This document shows positions 47,453-57,918 of a stretch of 64,000 nt of DNA, one piece after another. This stretch comes from an uncultured Desulfomonile sp. (GTDB lineage: Bacteria; Desulfobacterota; Desulfomonilia; Desulfomonilales; Desulfomonilaceae). Under the pieces are notes generated by a model, which did no database searches, was not told the DNA's origin, and saw nothing but the letters and a program-made list of their open reading frames with translations. The translations under genes were made by a program, and so were the position numbers. The stretch spans positions 151,279 to 215,278 of the forward strand of contig CAJBEZ010000105.1 in assembly GCA_903952205.1 (NCBI GenBank). Direction: 5' to 3'. Position 1 is the first letter of the stretch, and each line of letters starts with the position of its first letter.

Positions 47453-50221
47453 ATGCTGGAAGAGAATAAAACCAGGGAACAGCTTATCGACGAATTGCGT
47501 GAGGCACGCCGCGAGGCTGATGAGTTTAAAACTCTTCATGAGTCGATCAACGAAACAGCGTCACTATATCGTCAGGTAGTCGATAAGACAGATGAAGCGG
47601 TTTTTGTGATTCAGGAAGGATGGATCAAGTTCGCAAACGAAATGGCCTTAAAAATGACCGGGTATTCAAAGGAAGAGGTATCCGCTTCCGCTGCAATCTC
47701 GGCTTTTGTTCATCCAGATGACCAGGAACCGCTGGCTCAATACCATGAGTGCCGATTGAAGGGTGCCGAACCTAACTATAAACTTCCTTTCAGATTTGTC
47801 CGTAAAGATGGCACGGTTGGGTGGGCTGAAATAAATTCATCTCTGATCATGTGGGAGGGGAGGCCCGCCGCTCTTTGTCTAATGGCCGGCATAACCGGAC
47901 GTAAAAAGGCGGAGCAGGCGTTACAGGAGAGCCGGGATATCTTCAAAGTCATCATAGATAGTCTTCCAGTTGGGATGCTTTATGTGGATTCACATGAGAG
48001 AATAGTTTTTGCCAACAAAACATTCAGATCATGGTGGCGTATTCCGGATTCGGATTTATCCGGGCATACACTTGAGGACACTTTGGGCAATCATTACCCT
48101 ATAATCAAGAGTACTTTGAAAGCCGTTCTGGCTGGACAGGAGATGACTTATCAAAGGTCTGTGAAATATAAAGATGGAGTCACCAGGGATATCGTCGCGT
48201 CTTATGCGCCCCATGTAGGGGATGATGGCAAAGTAAAAGGATTTGCCTGTTTGATTGAAGACGTTACACAACTTAAGCAGGTGGAAAGAGAATTGCGGGA
48301 GAGCGAGCAGCGGTTGGGTCTCGCCCTACGGGGAGGAGCTCTCGGACTCTGGGATTGGGACTTGAAGACCGGACGGGCAATTTGGGATGAGCGGGCCACA
48401 CTGATGATGGAATATGGCGTAGGTGAACTGGCTCCGAACGTCGGCACATGGAAGAGAACCGTTCACCCAGACGATTGGGAAAAAGTTTCGAAGGTCTTGA
48501 ATAGTCACATGGTAGGACTAATCCCAGCTTTCGAAGCTGAATTCAGAATGCGAGCCAAGTCCGGCGAATGGAGATGGTTTCAAGCACGAGGCAAGATCGT
48601 AGACTATGACAATGAGAGAAAGCCTCAACGTATAACGGGAACAATACTTGACGTAACTGACCGTAAGGAGGCCGAGGAAGCCCTGCGTAGGAGTGAGGAA
48701 AGTTTCAGACAAATTGTGGAGGGGGCCCCTGAACCGGTATTTGTCCATACAGGCGGCCTTTTTGCGTATTTGAACTTACCTGCGCTGAAGCTTTTTGGAG
48801 CGAACTCACCGGACGATCTTCTCGGTAAACCCATTATGGATCGTTTTCATCCGAGCGAACATGAGTTAATAAAAGAGCGAATCCGAACTTTGACCGTCGA
48901 GAAGAAGCAAGTAGCCCCGCTAGAAGAGATTTGGACCCGAATAGACGGGGCTGAATTGAATGTCGATGTTTCGGCGGTGCCCATAAATTTTCGGGGACAG
49001 AACGGGGCCCTGGTTTTTGCTCATGACCTCGCCGATAGAAAACTCGTCGAACAGGAAAGACAGGCCCTTCAGTCCCAGCTTATTCAGGCCCAGAAGATGG
49101 AAGCCCTAGGGACACTTGTTGGTGGGATAGCCCACGATTTTAACAACATGCTTCAGACGATCCTGGGATATTCCGAACTCCTTTTAATGGACAAACAAGA
49201 GGGACAAAAGGGAAATCAGGAGCTTCAAACCATAATTGAAACAGGCAAGGGCGGAGCGGAACTGGTCAAGAAACTGCTGGCCTTTGGTCAACAAGCCCCA
49301 ATATTTTCTGTCCATCTGGATCTCAATCATCAAATCGCCGAACTTAAGCCGCTAATATCACGAACGCTTCCGCAGGTGGTCGCTTTAGATTTTGATTTGA
49401 CTGACGATCAGGCCACGATTAATGCGGACCCCAACCAAATCGATCAGATAGTAATGAATCTGGCTATTAACGCTTCAGACGCCATGCCGAACGGTGGACG
49501 ACTCAAGTTCTCCACAAGGGCGATAAGGCTAGACGATGAGTATTGCCGGCTCCATCATGGTTTTAAAGCGGGCCGTTATGTCATACTCTCAGTGTCGGAC
49601 ACTGGGAAAGGCATGGACAGGAAAACCCTTTCTCGAGTTTTTGAACCGTTTTTTTCGACAAAACAGAGGGGTTCAACAAAGGGAACCGGACTAGGGCTCG
49701 CTGTTGTGCAGGGCATCGTGGAAAAGGGTGGAGGTCACATAACCTGTGAGAGTGAACTCGGTAAAGGCGCCAAGTTCACGATCTTTTTCCCGGCCGTCGA
49801 ATCGACTCAGACGCCTGGTCAAGAAGTTGGGCTTTCATCTCAATTGGCGGCAACGGATACGATCCTGGTGGTTGAGGATGTTTCTTCAGTGGCGGAACTA
49901 ACGAAGCGAGTTCTTGCCAAGGCCGGTTATTCGGTCATCGTCGCTGAAAATGGGCAAGAGGCTCTGGAGGTATTTGAGTCCAGAAATCGTGAAATATCGC
50001 TCGTGATTTTGGACCTCCTTATGCCGGAGATGTCCGGAAAGGACTGCCTGATGGAAATGGTAAGAATTGACCCGTCAGTCAGGGTCCTTATTGCAAGCGG
50101 TTTTGCGCCTGAGGATGAATTGCACGAAAAGATCAGCCCACTTGTAAAAGGTTTCTTGCATAAACCTTTCGCTATAGCTGAACTGCTCGCTGCGGTAGTA
50201 TTCGCATTGGACAGGAATTGA
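47453..50221 (+). CDS. soluble multi-PAS hybrid histidine kinase
   Basis: The ATG at 47453 is chosen over one at 47435 because AGGGTG lies upstream and because the kinase relic at 45919 starts at the same point. The 922-residue protein has a coiled coil, four PAS domains (about 38-155, 160-280, 285-410 and 415-535), HisKA with H561 (GGIAHDFNNML), HATPase_c (about 650-785) and a receiver with D854 (VILDLLMPEMSG). There is no membrane segment. The third PAS (GGALGLWDWDLKTG) is of the PAS_3 type. The core is closely related to the kinase at 28649. Confidence 0.92.
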   Translation: MLEENKTREQLIDELREARREADEFKTLHESINETASLYRQVVDKTDEAVFVIQEGWIKFANEMALKMTGYSKEEVSASAAISAFVHPDDQEPLAQYHECRLKGAEPNYKLPFRFVRKDGTVGWAEINSSLIMWEGRPAALCLMAGITGRKKAEQALQESRDIFKVIIDSLPVGMLYVDSHERIVFANKTFRSWWRIPDSDLSGHTLEDTLGNHYPIIKSTLKAVLAGQEMTYQRSVKYKDGVTRDIVASYAPHVGDDGKVKGFACLIEDVTQLKQVERELRESEQRLGLALRGGALGLWDWDLKTGRAIWDERATLMMEYGVGELAPNVGTWKRTVHPDDWEKVSKVLNSHMVGLIPAFEAEFRMRAKSGEWRWFQARGKIVDYDNERKPQRITGTILDVTDRKEAEEALRRSEESFRQIVEGAPEPVFVHTGGLFAYLNLPALKLFGANSPDDLLGKPIMDRFHPSEHELIKERIRTLTVEKKQVAPLEEIWTRIDGAELNVDVSAVPINFRGQNGALVFAHDLADRKLVEQERQALQSQLIQAQKMEALGTLVGGIAHDFNNMLQTILGYSELLLMDKQEGQKGNQELQTIIETGKGGAELVKKLLAFGQQAPIFSVHLDLNHQIAELKPLISRTLPQVVALDFDLTDDQATINADPNQIDQIVMNLAINASDAMPNGGRLKFSTRAIRLDDEYCRLHHGFKAGRYVILSVSDTGKGMDRKTLSRVFEPFFSTKQRGSTKGTGLGLAVVQGIVEKGGGHITCESELGKGAKFTIFFPAVESTQTPGQEVGLSSQLAATDTILVVEDVSSVAELTKRVLAKAGYSVIVAENGQEALEVFESRNREISLVILDLLMPEMSGKDCLMEMVRIDPSVRVLIASGFAPEDELHEKISPLVKGFLHKPFAIAELLAAVVFALDRN

Positions 50222-50325
50222 CATCATGGCGATTCCCAGGAGAAGTCTCTCAAAGGGCCTACAAAGAGGGAAACGGTTGTTAAATTTGCCAGGGCAATTG
50301 ATGAATTTCAGATAGGAGGCGCCGG

Positions 50326-50793
50326 ATGCTTACCGCTCGGGATGTTATGGTTAGTACGTTTCACACCCTAAGTCCCAAGTTTTCAATTGAAGAAGCGGCG
50401 AAGCTTTTTAAAACAGCCAGTGAACTGGAACAACGCAGAATATTTGGTCTTATCGTGACAGACCAATCTGGGCGACTCATTGGCATGATGTCCATGTATG
50501 ATATTCTACTTTTTATTCGGCCCAAACATGTTCAGGTTTGGGGCATGATGGATGACATAAATATTGCGGGTCTGATGGAGGAAATTTGCTCCAGGGCAAA
50601 ATCTGTTCTCGTAGAGGATATTATGACCACCGATCTAATAACTGTCACCCCCGATACCTCTGTCATGTTCATTCTGGACATCATGATCACAAAACACATT
50701 CGCCGAATTCCAGTCGTCGAGGATGGAAAGGTCGAAGGGATTGTATATATCTCTGATCTTTTCTTTAACCTCATCAATGAGTTGGCCCCATAG
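50326..50793 (+). CDS. CBS-domain pair protein
   Basis: The 155-residue protein is one tandem CBS pair: TARDVMVSTFHTLSP at the start, LIGMMSMYDILLF closing CBS1, VEDIMTTDLITVTPD opening CBS2 and IRRIPVVEDGKVEGIVYISDLF closing it. Such modules bind adenosine nucleotides and report energy state. A good GATAGGAGG box precedes the ATG. It lies 49 bases before a second CBS gene, and the two are probably cotranscribed. Confidence 0.92.
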   Translation: MLTARDVMVSTFHTLSPKFSIEEAAKLFKTASELEQRRIFGLIVTDQSGRLIGMMSMYDILLFIRPKHVQVWGMMDDINIAGLMEEICSRAKSVLVEDIMTTDLITVTPDTSVMFILDIMITKHIRRIPVVEDGKVEGIVYISDLFFNLINELAP

Positions 50794-50842
50794 TGTATGA
50801 ACTCAACGGTCTTTTCCCACCAAGTTTGATAGGGGTTTTCCC

Positions 50843-51757
50843 ATGCTTCCATTGGAGAAAAATACCACGCTTCGGGATCTAGAGGTAAAGGACGCTATGC
50901 GACGCCAGTTTACCAGCTTGCCGGGCGATCTCCCCATCGAATCCGGCATCCGGGTCTTGATCAAGTATAAAGTCGGCGCTCTAATGATCACGGATAAAGA
51001 CGGCCTTCCTATTGGGGTAGTTTCCAAAACCGACGTGATGGGAGCCTACTACGCAGCCATGTCGCTTGATACTCCGTTGGACCAGATCATGGTTTCACCG
51101 CCATTGTTTTGCAGTCCGGTGGATTCGCTGGAATCGACACTTGAAACGATGCGCTCCAGAAGAATTTATAGACTTTATGTTACTAAGGGTTCTTCGTCAG
51201 AAAGGGCGATAGGGGTTGTAGCGTATCCGGACATAGTTGGATTACTCTACCGTTACTGTCGTGGGTGTGATCAAAGTCTAGTGAACCGGAGAACCAAAAA
51301 AATGGATGGCGGCGACGCCCTTCGTTTCAGAGTAAAAGACGCTATGACACCGTCCGTAACCTCCTTCTTTGAACATGACTCTCTGTCGGAAATTATTGAA
51401 GGGTTGTCTGTAAATCACTTCGGAGCGGTCCTGATTAGAGACGGGAATTCAACTCCGGTGGGAGTAATTTCAAAGACCGACCTTATTCTTGCTTACAGAC
51501 GGGGAATCTCGCTCGAAGCAGGGGCCGGGACTATTCTATCTTCTTCTTCCGTTCGTGCATGTGAGGAAATGGAATTCATAGAAGACGCAATAAGAAAGAT
51601 GATTTTTTCCGAGGTACACCGTTTTTTTGTATACAGGAATGAGCAACAAAACATTATTGGCGTGCTTTCTCTTCGCGACGCCGCCAGACTTCGATCCGGA
51701 TCATGTCTAGCGTGCCTCAGTAGCCGAATAAAAGTAGGTTCAGAGTCGATAGCTTGA
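50843..51757 (+). CDS. four-CBS-domain protein with CxxC motifs
   Basis: The 304-residue protein holds two tandem CBS pairs: CBS motifs open at about residues 11, 73, 158 and 223 (VKDAMRR, LDQIMVS, VKDAMTP, AGTILSS). Two CxxC motifs follow the second and fourth CBS domains (CRGC near 140; CLAC near 292) and could bind a metal or act as a redox switch. No effector domain is present, so it probably acts by binding a partner. It follows the smaller CBS gene. Confidence 0.9.
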   Translation: MLPLEKNTTLRDLEVKDAMRRQFTSLPGDLPIESGIRVLIKYKVGALMITDKDGLPIGVVSKTDVMGAYYAAMSLDTPLDQIMVSPPLFCSPVDSLESTLETMRSRRIYRLYVTKGSSSERAIGVVAYPDIVGLLYRYCRGCDQSLVNRRTKKMDGGDALRFRVKDAMTPSVTSFFEHDSLSEIIEGLSVNHFGAVLIRDGNSTPVGVISKTDLILAYRRGISLEAGAGTILSSSSVRACEEMEFIEDAIRKMIFSEVHRFFVYRNEQQNIIGVLSLRDAARLRSGSCLACLSSRIKVGSESIA

Positions 51758-51891
51758 CTACGGGCAAACGCCGTCCAAAAACGTCACCAATAGTCTTAAG
51801 ACGTGAGGGCCGCATTGCAGGCATGAAAGAATAATTTACACAACGCGCGAAATTGCGCTTGATTTAATAACCGAGAGACATGTAGCCAATT
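51758..51891. other. intergenic region before the efflux operon
   Basis: No gene or clear terminator is seen. Candidate promoter elements are weak (AT-rich TTTAATAA near 51863), and the ribosome binding site for the next gene is poor. Confidence 0.3.
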
Positions 51892-53070
51892 ATGAAGAGT
51901 TTTAAACATTTTACGTTAGTGTTAGCCCTGATCGCCCTTGTCTGCGCTCTGGAAGCCTGCGGGCCTAAACCCGGTCAGTTTGCTCCCCCACCCCCGGACG
52001 TGACTCTGGCTAATCCGGTTGAACGGGAAGTGACCACTTATCTCGACCATACCGGAAACGTCTCACCTCTGGAATCCGTAGAAATTCGAGCGCGAGTCGC
52101 CGGGTATCTTGAAAGCATAAACTTTGAGCCTAGAGCAAAAGTGAGGGCCGGCGACCTGCTGTTTGTGATCGAACCTGCGCCGTATCGCGCCAAAGTTCAA
52201 CAGGCTTTAGGTTCAGTTAATTCCCAGAAGTCGACTCTGAGGATTCGACAGCTTGAACTGGACAAATACGCTAACCTCGGAGCCAAAGAAGCCATATCCG
52301 AACTCAAGCTTGAGGATACCAAGGCAAACCGTGACATGGCCGAAGCCGAGTTGGAAAAGACCAAAGCGAATCTCGAAACTTCGAAAATAGATCTTGAATA
52401 TACTCATGTGCGTTCGCCGATAAACGGTCGGGTCAGTAGAAACCTGGTAGACGTAGGCAATCTGGTGGGCGTCTCGGGAGCCACGGTTTTGGCCAATGTG
52501 GTAAATGATGATTCTGTGTATGTGTATTTTAACCTCACCGAGGCTGAACTGCTATCTTTGACAAGAAAATCCATAAATGGAAAAGGCTCTTCTCTCTCCC
52601 ACGCCGAAGAAACCCCTGTTTATATGGCTCTAGCGGACGAAAAAGGATACCCGCACGTTGGCAAGCTCGACTACACTGACATAAAGGTGGATCCCGGCAC
52701 AGGAACAGTACAGGTCAGGGCAGTATTTCCAAACCCGAAAGGATTGTTCTACCCCGGTATGTTTGCCCGGGTGAGAGTGCCCTCTGAAACCAGGAAAGCT
52801 ATGCTGGTTCCGAACTTGGCCATAATGTCCGACCAGGGCGGCAAATATGTGCTCGTGTGCGATGACGGCGACATTGCGAGGGTCAGGAGAGTCTCTGTGG
52901 GACAGGTAGTTGACGACATGAGAGTCATTGAAAGTGGACTGACTCTCAAGGACAAAGTGATAGTAAGTGGTTTGCAGAAGACAAGACCTGGTTCCAAAGT
53001 CAATCCTACCAGTGGGCCTAAAAAAACCCCCACTTCAACTGATGCCGGCCCTCGGCCGGTCAAAGAATGA
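51892..53070 (+). CDS. RND efflux periplasmic adaptor lipoprotein
   Basis: The 392-residue AcrA/MexA-type membrane fusion protein has a lipoprotein signal (lipobox LEAC, Cys23). A biotinyl-lipoyl half (VSPLESVEIRARVAGYL), an alpha-helical hairpin (about 100-165), the second lipoyl half (YTHVRSPINGRVSR), and beta-barrel and membrane-proximal domains follow (PNPKGLFYPGMFARVRV). It links the inner-membrane pump to an outer-membrane channel. Its last four bases overlap the longest pump frame. No TolC-type gene is nearby, so the channel must be encoded elsewhere. Confidence 0.93.
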   Translation: MKSFKHFTLVLALIALVCALEACGPKPGQFAPPPPDVTLANPVEREVTTYLDHTGNVSPLESVEIRARVAGYLESINFEPRAKVRAGDLLFVIEPAPYRAKVQQALGSVNSQKSTLRIRQLELDKYANLGAKEAISELKLEDTKANRDMAEAELEKTKANLETSKIDLEYTHVRSPINGRVSRNLVDVGNLVGVSGATVLANVVNDDSVYVYFNLTEAELLSLTRKSINGKGSSLSHAEETPVYMALADEKGYPHVGKLDYTDIKVDPGTGTVQVRAVFPNPKGLFYPGMFARVRVPSETRKAMLVPNLAIMSDQGGKYVLVCDDGDIARVRRVSVGQVVDDMRVIESGLTLKDKVIVSGLQKTRPGSKVNPTSGPKKTPTSTDAGPRPVKE

Positions 53071-53084
53071 TCGAGGCCAACTAT

Positions 53085-56000
53085 ATGTTCAGCCGATTCT
53101 TTGTAGCCAGGCCCATCTTCGCTTCGGTCATATCAATACTGATAGTAGTAGCGGGTAGTATAGCTCTGTTCTCTCTGCCGATCTCCAGATATCCCAACAT
53201 AACTCCACCGATGGTCCAGGTGACGGCCAGCTATCCTGGGGCGGATCCGCAGGTGGTTGCGGACACTGTTGCCTCGCCCATTGAACAGGAAGTCAACGGC
53301 GTTGAGAAGATGCTCTATATGAGCAGCACCAGCGCTAGTGATGGTTCGTACACGCTCAAGATCACATTTGAATTGGGCACGGACGTGGATACGTCCACGG
53401 TCCTTGTTCAGAACCGTGTCGCTCGCGCCATGCCGCGATTGCCTCTGGAAGTCCAGAGACTCGGAATAAACACCAAGAAATCTTCCACGACCTTTGTTGC
53501 AGTATTTTCCTTATTTTCTTCGGATGGGAGGTATGATGATCTCTTCCTGACCAACTACGCTACTATTAATATTAAGGACGAGATCGCCAGGATCAATGGG
53601 GTGGGAGATCTTATCTTTGTTCCATCCAAGGACTACAGCATGCGGGTTTGGCTGGACCCTAACAGACTCGAATATAACAGCCTGACGACCAAGGATGTAT
53701 TGGAAGCCCTAAAACAGCAGAATGTGCAGGTCGCCGCCGGCCAGATAGGGCAAGAGCCTGCCGTACCTGGTCAGCAGTTTCAGATAACCGTTAATACCCT
53801 GGGGCGCCTTACTGATATTGAGCAGTTTGAAAACATCGTTGTCAAGATAGCGGACGGAAGCCGAACTACCCGTTTGAAGGATGTAGCGAGAGTCGAATTG
53901 GGCGGCAAGACCTATGGTTCTCTATCCCTGCTCAATGGATTCCCTTCCGCTAGTATCGTGGTCTTTCAATCTCCTGGTTCAAATGCCTTGGATGTGGCGG
54001 ACAAGGTTGGGGAAAAGCTTCTGTTCCTGAAAAAAGATTTCCCCGAGGGTCTTGATTATAAGGTGGTCTACGATGCTTCCCAGTTCATAAGGGTGTCGAT
54101 ACACGAAGTCCTGAAGACACTGCTGGAAGCTTTTCTGCTTGTCTCGATAGTAGTTTTTATATTCCTGCAGGACTGGCGTGCGACTTTGATTCCCACAATA
54201 ACCATTCCGGTGTCTCTCGTAGGAACTTTTGCAGTGATGGCCCTCACCGGATTGTCCATCAACATGGTGACTCTCTTCGGGATGATACTTGCCATAGGAA
54301 TAGTGGTGGATGACTCTATAGTGGTCGTCGAGAACGTTGAGCGAAACATGCGAGAGTTTGGGTTGTCTCCGAGGAAAGCCGCAATAAAGGCAATGGGGGA
54401 GATAACCAGCGCTATCATTGGTATTACGCTGGTTCTCATGGCCGTGTTTGTTCCGGCGGCCTTCCTGAGTGGTATCTCGGGGCAGCTTTTCATGCAGTTC
54501 TCTTTAACTATAGCCTTCACCACCCTGTTCAGCGCAATTAACGCTCTGACTCTTAGCCCGGCGCTGTGCGCTTTGCTGCTTCGACCCCACGAGAAAAAGG
54601 AAAAAGGTGTTTTTTCTGTATTCAACCGTCTCTTTGACGCTATGACGGCAAGATACGTCCGGACGGTGGAATGGCTCATGCTCAGATTAAAGTTGTCGGT
54701 GGTGGTTTTTGGATCTCTCGTTCTGGCGGCCGGTCTCGGGATAATGTATGTGCCTACCGGATTTTTACCTCTGGAAGACGACGGATTGATTTTAGTAAAT
54801 GCACAGTTGCCGGACGGAGCTTCCCTGAACCGGACAAAAGCAATCATAGAGAAAGTGACTGAGATTCTTAAAGATACCAAGGGGGTGGCTAATGTCAACC
54901 TCTTCGGTGGATGGTCGATAATCGACGGCAACGCTGGCAATTTTGGGGGAGGATTCGTTTCTCTTGAACCGTGGGACGAGAGATTAAAGACTGGTCGAAG
55001 CAAGAACGTCATAATGGGGGAGCTTTTGGCAAAGCTGTCCCATATTCAGGAAGCCATAGTATTTTTGTTCTCGGTGCCGCCCATACCGGGAGTCGGTCAA
55101 GGCGGTGGGTTTGAGATGCAGGTGCAGGACAGAACCGGGCTTGGGCCTGTAGCTCTGGAACAGGCTGCTCATGAAGTTGCCGCCGCCGGTAGGGCTCAAC
55201 CCTGGATGGCGAGTTCCTTTGCCACTTTTCGTGCGCAGGTACCCACCTTTTTTGCGGATGTGGACAGAGTCAAGGCGCTCAAACTCAGAATTCCTCTCCA
55301 GGATGTTTTTGATACTATGCAGTCATTCCTGGGATCTACTTATGTTAATGATATTAATAAATTTGGGCGAACCTGGCAGCTGACTGTTCAGGCTGACGCT
55401 CCATTTAGGATGAGTCCAGAAGACATAGGTAAGCTCAACGTCCGCAATGCTGAGGGTAAAATGGTGCCTCTCGGCACGATCGTTCAGGTTAAGGAGTCTC
55501 TGGGGCTACAGAGAGTGGATCGTTACAACATGTTCCCGGCGGCCCGTGTTTTTGGAGAGACTGTTCCTGGCGTAAGTTCCGGCAAGGCTCTGGATACTAT
55601 GGAACAACTCGCTTCAAGTTTGCTTCCCCATGGGATGACCTTTGAGTGGACAGGGATGGCCTACCAGGAGAGAAAGACCAGCGGCCAGATGCTGATTGTT
55701 GTAGGTCTTGCAGTGCTGGTGGTCATGCTTATCCTATCGGCTCAATATGAAAGCTGGCTGGATCCTGTCGCAGTAATTCTGACTGTCCCGCTGGCAATAT
55801 TGGGCGCCTTTGCGGCCCTTATGATCAGGGGTCTTGATAACAATCTCTACACGCAGGTCGGACTAGTGCTTCTCGTGGGCTTAGCGGCCAAGAACGCCAT
55901 CCTGATTGTAGAATTCGCGAGGCAGAGACTCGCTGACGGGGATGACGTGTTTTCAGCCACGGTTGAAGGCGCCAGAACACGACTCCGTCCCATTCTTATG

Positions 56001-56231
56001 ACATCGTTGGCTTTTATTATAGGTCTGTCCCCTCTAGTTATAGCTACCGGGGCAGGAGCGGCAAGCCGGCAGGCCCTGGGAACCGCAGTCGTCGGAGGCA
56101 TGCTTGGAGCTACTGTTTTCGGGATATTCTTCACCCCGGTTCTTTATCTCGGGATTCAGAAAATCAAGAAAAGAATCTCTGAATGGCGTAAATCAGGAAT
56201 TCCCACTAATGGTAACTCTGAACAGGATTAG
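53085..56231 (+). CDS. RND multidrug efflux pump (HAE1/AcrB type)
   Basis: The ATG at 53085 follows GAGG by eight bases and yields the usual N terminus MFSRFFVARPIFA; an upstream ATG at 53067 overlaps the adaptor gene. The protein of about 1048 residues has twelve membrane segments and two large periplasmic loops. The proton-relay Asp pair is visible in GIVVDDSIVVVENVERN (segment 4). The conserved Lys lies in LVGLAAKNAILIVEFAR (segment 10). It is a homotrimeric proton-driven exporter of hydrophobic or amphiphilic compounds; the substrate is unknown. Confidence 0.95.
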   Translation: MFSRFFVARPIFASVISILIVVAGSIALFSLPISRYPNITPPMVQVTASYPGADPQVVADTVASPIEQEVNGVEKMLYMSSTSASDGSYTLKITFELGTDVDTSTVLVQNRVARAMPRLPLEVQRLGINTKKSSTTFVAVFSLFSSDGRYDDLFLTNYATINIKDEIARINGVGDLIFVPSKDYSMRVWLDPNRLEYNSLTTKDVLEALKQQNVQVAAGQIGQEPAVPGQQFQITVNTLGRLTDIEQFENIVVKIADGSRTTRLKDVARVELGGKTYGSLSLLNGFPSASIVVFQSPGSNALDVADKVGEKLLFLKKDFPEGLDYKVVYDASQFIRVSIHEVLKTLLEAFLLVSIVVFIFLQDWRATLIPTITIPVSLVGTFAVMALTGLSINMVTLFGMILAIGIVVDDSIVVVENVERNMREFGLSPRKAAIKAMGEITSAIIGITLVLMAVFVPAAFLSGISGQLFMQFSLTIAFTTLFSAINALTLSPALCALLLRPHEKKEKGVFSVFNRLFDAMTARYVRTVEWLMLRLKLSVVVFGSLVLAAGLGIMYVPTGFLPLEDDGLILVNAQLPDGASLNRTKAIIEKVTEILKDTKGVANVNLFGGWSIIDGNAGNFGGGFVSLEPWDERLKTGRSKNVIMGELLAKLSHIQEAIVFLFSVPPIPGVGQGGGFEMQVQDRTGLGPVALEQAAHEVAAAGRAQPWMASSFATFRAQVPTFFADVDRVKALKLRIPLQDVFDTMQSFLGSTYVNDINKFGRTWQLTVQADAPFRMSPEDIGKLNVRNAEGKMVPLGTIVQVKESLGLQRVDRYNMFPAARVFGETVPGVSSGKALDTMEQLASSLLPHGMTFEWTGMAYQERKTSGQMLIVVGLAVLVVMLILSAQYESWLDPVAVILTVPLAILGAFAALMIRGLDNNLYTQVGLVLLVGLAAKNAILIVEFARQRLADGDDVFSATVEGARTRLRPILMTSLAFIIGLSPLVIATGAGAASRQALGTAVVGGMLGATVFGIFFTPVLYLGIQKIKKRISEWRKSGIPTNGNSEQD

Positions 56232-56363
56232 ACAGGCGCCACAGAGACGTTCGTCGAACTAGGCTGCGCAGAACTTAAATCCAGCAAATTCTATTCCTTC
56301 ATATCTTGAGGAATTGGCTGAACTGCGCCTCAATTTGGCCCAATCAGAGGCTAGCCTGAAAAG

Positions 56364-57881
56364 TTATTTCGCCTTCACCAAATCACCCGGCTTCCATCTA
56401 TTGTCAAATGACGCTTCGGTCGGACCATACAGCCGCAGAATTACGAAAAAACCCTTACCCTGCACGGTACGCAGCCAGTTAGCCTCCTTGCCTTTTGGGG
56501 GTGTCGGCCCAAAGTATAGATCAATGGATCCGTCGCTGTTGGCAAGCGGCTTGTCTCGGGAACCGAGCGAAGGGAATGGCTGTCCATTGTCGAGCCCTGA
56601 AGAATTGGAGGCGTCGTAAAGGGCCACGGACCAGAAGTTCTTTGCCGGGACATTCGCAGGCAGTTTTAACGAATATTGGTTGGAGCCTGTTAGGAAATCG
56701 CCATCGTCATCCTTATTGGCGATCATATAATTCGCTCCAAGTCCTGGAACCTGGGAAATCATGCCCGGACTACATGAGTAGTAGTTGGTGAAGAAATTTA
56801 TTCTGGCGTCAAGAGCACGATAGGCGGTGTTGGTCTTCAACCAGTTCAGATCAAAAGGGTTACCGGAGGCAGCGGGATTGGACCATTGCCGATCAGGGAA
56901 CACTCGATACGAAACCCCATTGACATCTGTTTCCTGAAACCCAATGACACGGCTCATCTTGTAGGCGGTTTTGGCGGCTAGATCGAGAATAGCTTTTGTT
57001 CGGTCGTCCGGATTGAACGGCTTGCCTCTCTCAATACCGATCGAGGCTAGCATCCCCAGCCAGTCAGGGTCGCCCAATCCGTCATGTTCGCTGTCCACTA
57101 GCCGTTTGAGCTGTACAAAGGCCTGAAAATCACTGGCGGGAAGCATATTGGCTGGAACGAGAGATGCATTGGGGAATTCCATCTTCCTGGCGTTAGCTTC
57201 GTTGTTCAGTGGATAGATTTTTGTCTTTTCCAGCAAATCTACGGCAGGATTCAGGTCCTTGGGATCCTGGTAAAAGGCCCTCAAGAAAATGAAAACATTG
57301 TTGGTCGCCGGTCGATAGATATAGTATCCGTCAGGCGCCTTCCCGGTATACCCAGGCGGCAGTAACAGAAACTTGCCTCCGTGGCCCTTGTCCGGGCCGA
57401 AGAAGCCGATATCGCCAAGGAAGTTTCGTCCCCGGATCGTCGGCCCTGGAATGGGACGTTGCCAGAAATCGAGCAGAATGCTCTGGAGCATGGGAGGCGC
57501 ATCCAGCACCAGGGGCCCGTCTGTTCCGAGGTCGACATAACTCATTGCATAAAGAACGTCTGAATTAGGAGTAGTTACAAGGGTCTGGGCATTCAGTCGC
57601 TCCTTCCAGATGGGCAACACGTTGTAGCCGGAGCCGAATACTTTCTCGGACCCGGTCTTCATTCCCATGGTGTTGAGAAGTGGCATCGCCCAGAGATAAG
57701 CCTGCGTCGCTCTCTGAAACAGCAATTCGTCTTTCAAGAGCTTGCTGGTCTCGGCGGTCGGCCGGTCTTCATTCATGGCGCTGTTGGCCAACAGTTCAAA
57801 GTTTGTCGCGTGCGCAAGCGCTCCCGCCATGATAATAAAAGCGCACATCAAAGGGCTTACTCTGTTCAGCGATCTTTTCAT
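56364..57881 (-). CDS. secreted DUF1254/DUF1214 protein
   Basis: The ATG at 57881 follows AAGGGG and gives a signal peptide (cleavage near AHA, residue 25). The 505-residue mature-type protein has a DUF1254 domain at about 45-190 (QAYLWAMPLLNTMGM, PNSDVLYAMSYVDL) and a DUF1214 domain in the C-terminal third (FWSVALYDASNSSGLDN, DGSIDLYFGP). These paired domains are common in periplasmic proteins of unknown activity. It converges on the RND pump gene and precedes no partner on its strand. Confidence 0.9.
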   Translation of the reverse strand: MKRSLNRVSPLMCAFIIMAGALAHATNFELLANSAMNEDRPTAETSKLLKDELLFQRATQAYLWAMPLLNTMGMKTGSEKVFGSGYNVLPIWKERLNAQTLVTTPNSDVLYAMSYVDLGTDGPLVLDAPPMLQSILLDFWQRPIPGPTIRGRNFLGDIGFFGPDKGHGGKFLLLPPGYTGKAPDGYYIYRPATNNVFIFLRAFYQDPKDLNPAVDLLEKTKIYPLNNEANARKMEFPNASLVPANMLPASDFQAFVQLKRLVDSEHDGLGDPDWLGMLASIGIERGKPFNPDDRTKAILDLAAKTAYKMSRVIGFQETDVNGVSYRVFPDRQWSNPAASGNPFDLNWLKTNTAYRALDARINFFTNYYSCSPGMISQVPGLGANYMIANKDDDGDFLTGSNQYSLKLPANVPAKNFWSVALYDASNSSGLDNGQPFPSLGSRDKPLANSDGSIDLYFGPTPPKGKEANWLRTVQGKGFFVILRLYGPTEASFDNRWKPGDLVKAK

Positions 57882-57918
57882 GATGTGTCCCCTTCTGTTT
57901 ATTTGGAGCGGCAATTCG

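Noticed and set aside
54068..55012. 314-codon frame opposite the RND pump gene
   Set aside because: It is antisense to a clearly real gene, and its composition reflects that gene's codon bias.
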